The notes under the pieces are model-generated. The model worked only from the letters and a program-made list of their open reading frames with translations. It was not told the origin of the DNA and did no database searches. This document shows positions 5,722 to 6,991 of a DNA stretch of 6,991 bases, in pieces (the stretch's first letter is position 1; every line of letters begins with the position of its first letter). Made by a program: the position numbers and the translations under genes. The stretch lies in NCBI GenBank assembly GCA_023458855.1, contig JAEWWQ010000247.1:1-6991 (forward strand), written 5' to 3'. Source of the stretch: Bacillota bacterium. Its GTDB lineage: Bacteria > Bacillota > Clostridia > Lachnospirales > Lachnospiraceae.

Positions 5722-6284
5722 TATGAATCAACTCCTTTCTCTGATATAATTTTCTTTGCCTCGACAGCCCAATCTCTCATTGCAGAATAAATATAAACAC
5801 CGCTGAGGGCAGTCAGCTGACTGTATGTGCCGTCCATCCCCTGCTCCTTTAATTGATCAAAAAGCGCAATATAACCGTTCATGTCTTTGACCAGCTTCTC
5901 ATTCCGTCTGATAAAATCATCCAAATGCCCGAGCAGCACCTCAGGTTCAGTACTTTCTCCAAAGGAAACCTTGAGAAGTATTTCATACCTGAGCTTTTCA
6001 ATCTCAGGCTTCTTGCACAGCCAATCCGAAAGCTCTTTCCTGCCCGCGTCAGTGATACTGTATATAATCTGTCTACGTCTGTTTCCAGCCTCTGTATTGT
6101 CGCTGCTAACGGCAAGTCCCTCGGCAACCAGTTCCTTAAGCGTAGGGTATATCTGCCCGAAGCTCTCCTGCCAGAAATAGCTGTATTCGTTTTCTATCCA
6201 TTTTTTTATGGTGTAACCAGTCTGCGGCATACGGGCAAGCATCCCCAGCATTACATATTTTGATTTTCCCGTGTTTTCTTTCAT
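5721..6284 (-). CDS. PadR-family transcriptional regulator
   Basis: A 187-residue DNA-binding protein. Residues about 8-85 form the PadR winged helix: MLGMLARMPQTGYTIKKWIE (12-31), the recognition-helix region SFGQIYPTLKELVAEGLA (41-58), and the wing NRRRQIIYSITDAGRKEL (68-85). Residues about 95-180 are a helical C-terminal dimerisation domain of the Vir_C type (EILLKVSFG, then the SGVYIYSAMRDWA helix). PadR proteins usually repress their own operon and respond to phenolic, drug-like or envelope signals; the effector here is unknown. The start is supported by AAGGTG ending 5 bases upstream. It is first in an operon with the membrane 4Fe-4S gene. A perfect dyad sits over its promoter, consistent with autoregulation. 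Confidence 0.95.
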   Translation of the reverse strand: MKENTGKSKYVMLGMLARMPQTGYTIKKWIENEYSYFWQESFGQIYPTLKELVAEGLAVSSDNTEAGNRRRQIIYSITDAGRKELSDWLCKKPEIEKLRYEILLKVSFGESTEPEVLLGHLDDFIRRNEKLVKDMNGYIALFDQLKEQGMDGTYSQLTALSGVYIYSAMRDWAVEAKKIISEKGVDS

Positions 6285-6305
6285 TCATACACCTTCTGTT
6301 TTTAT

Positions 6306-6345
6306 AATATATCATTATGATATATTATGATGATATATTAGTCAA
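6306..6345 (-). promoter_or_regulatory. PadR operon promoter with overlapping operator dyad
   Basis: On the minus strand TTGACT (6345-6340), a 17-base spacer and TATCAT (6322-6317, 5 of 6) form a good housekeeping promoter with a start near 6310. A perfect 10-base-arm palindrome, AATATATCAT (6306-6315) and ATGATATATT (6317-6326) around one central base, covers the -10 box. A third copy of the half-site, ATGATATATT (6330-6339), lies in the spacer. TATATCAT-type dyads suit PadR-family operators. Binding here would block transcription, so autorepression by the adjacent PadR protein is inferred. Confidence 0.7.
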
Positions 6346-6418
6346 GAAAAAATTAGTACAATGATGCTCGGAAAGCCGGTTCTATTAAAAACTTAAGCTA
6401 TATTTTTCATCTTAGCAC

Positions 6419-6456
6419 AAGAAAGCTCACAGAACGTTCGTTCTGTGCGCTTTCTT
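6419..6456 (-). terminator. hairpin terminator after the GH43 gene
   Basis: An inverted repeat of 17 base pairs with one mismatch (6427 against 6448) pairs 6419-6435 with 6440-6456 around the tetraloop GTTC. It begins 2 bases behind the TGA of the xylosidase gene. The T run that follows on the minus strand is short, so it may act as a weak terminator or as a 3'-end stabilising stem. The stretch between it and the PadR promoter (6346-6418) shows nothing else I can support. Confidence 0.65.
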
Positions 6457-6458
6457 AA

Positions 6459-6991
6459 TCATTTAGTATAAAAAAAGTTCTTAAAATCTGCATAAACCCT
6501 CTGATTATTAAGATCCTGTACGCAGATTCCAATAAATGCACCCGTGAATCCATAGGTAAAATCATCGGACAGGTTGGTAATATCAAATTTTTCTCCGCAT
6601 TTTATCCATTCTTTTTCCTGCCTGTATAAAAATTGTGCCTCCGCTTCATTCACACATATTCCCAGTTCAAAGATGTTTCCGCTTATATCATCCTGTCGCA
6701 GCAGCTTATACTTTCCAGCACAAACTGCTGCTGCATTGACGGTATTTGTCTTCCTTTCATCATCATAGCTGATAAAAAGATAGTATTGGTTGCTTTCGTC
6801 ATAACGATATAGAAGCCCCGCCATATGTCCGAAAGAAAGCGGATAAAACTCAAATAAGGTAGATGCAAAAAAAGTAAAGTCTTCTTGTCTCCTTGCCAGT
6901 AAAGTCTGATAAAACCGACTATAGATGCTTTCTCTTCCTGTCAGTCTCAAATAACCTTTTCTTGCATTTATAGTCATATAATTAGAATCAT
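6459..6991 (-). CDS. glycoside hydrolase family 43 beta-xylosidase, C-terminal domain (partial)
   Basis: The minus frame is open from the window edge to TGA at 6461-6459, giving 176 residues beginning DSNYMTINARKGYLRLTGRE. An ATG at 6977 exists, but it has no ribosome binding site and the frame stays open upstream, so this is the end of a longer gene. The sequence matches the concanavalin-like C-terminal domain of GH43 beta-xylosidases: KGYLRLTGRESIYSRFYQTL, LLARRQEDF, the HMAGLLYRYD strand with YYLFISYD, and near the end LSDDFTYGFTGAFIGICVQD and ADFKNFFY. In complete enzymes this domain packs against the five-bladed propeller and shapes the xylan-oligosaccharide site; the catalytic residues lie in the missing N-terminal part. 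It implies cytoplasmic hydrolysis of plant xylo-oligosaccharides. It is unrelated in function to the redox genes downstream and has its own hairpin end. Confidence 0.9.
   Translation of the reverse strand, partial: DSNYMTINARKGYLRLTGRESIYSRFYQTLLARRQEDFTFFASTLFEFYPLSFGHMAGLLYRYDESNQYYLFISYDDERKTNTVNAAAVCAGKYKLLRQDDISGNIFELGICVNEAEAQFLYRQEKEWIKCGEKFDITNLSDDFTYGFTGAFIGICVQDLNNQRVYADFKNFFYTK

Noticed and set aside
5853..6263. Plus-strand open frame of 136 codons
   Set aside because: It is antisense to the PadR gene and shows no domain or convincing start.
6429..6446. GAAC-N4-GTTC dyad resembling the Gram-positive LexA box
   Set aside because: It is the tip of a 17-base-pair hairpin located 2 bases behind a stop codon, not in a promoter, so a 3'-end stem explains it better.
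6459..6977. GH43 fragment read as a complete 172-residue protein starting at 6977
   Set aside because: There is no ribosome binding site, the frame remains open to the window edge, and the sequence is only the C-terminal domain of a larger enzyme.

Overview
The window looks like chromosomal DNA from a low-GC, anaerobic, gut-type Firmicute, most likely a Clostridia/Lachnospiraceae member. Reasons: AT-rich sequence, AGGAGG-type ribosome binding sites before nearly every gene, ferredoxin-bearing oxidoreductases, an ECF transporter S component, a PadR regulator and a GH43 xylosidase end. This placement is an inference from gene content, not a computed assignment. Every gene I can support lies on the minus strand, so genes read from right to left. 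I saw no tRNA, rRNA, CRISPR array, insertion sequence or phage gene.

Layout in order of transcription (right to left). (1) 6991-6459: C-terminal part of a GH43-type beta-xylosidase whose N-terminus lies outside the window, closed by a long hairpin at 6456-6419. (2) 6345-5008: an autoregulated-looking unit of a PadR repressor followed, with a 1-base stop/start overlap, by a membrane protein with four predicted helices and NapH-like 4Fe-4S ferredoxin motifs. The PadR promoter is covered by a perfect dyad plus a third half-site. Directly after the ferredoxin gene lies a broken flavodoxin-like fragment (5011-4841) absent from ordinary gene calls. (3) 4800-3470: a short-chain dehydrogenase and a nitroreductase-family flavoprotein, 53 bases apart. 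(4) 3413-1209: a MerR-type promoter (TTGACA, 19-base spacer with a centred dyad, TATGCT) drives a fusion protein of an ECF S component with a DUF1893 domain, then an aldo/keto reductase with a C-terminal two-cluster ferredoxin domain. (5) 1172-682: a monocistronic DUF2294/MpsC-like gene with its own promoter and a clear intrinsic terminator. (6) 568-1: the N-terminal 189 residues of a large DUF4914-like protein that runs off the window.

Taken together, positions 1209-6345 form a redox island: SDR, nitroreductase, ferredoxin-type aldo/keto reductase, membrane-bound 4Fe-4S protein, a dead flavodoxin and a small-molecule importer subunit. A plausible reading is import and reductive processing of an electrophilic or quinone/aldehyde-like compound under MerR and PadR control. 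That is inference, since no substrate can be read from the sequence. The most unusual items are the ECF-S/DUF1893 fusion, its MerR-type promoter with no MerR gene in the window, and the internally deleted flavodoxin. I did not find a clearly new defence or mobile system.
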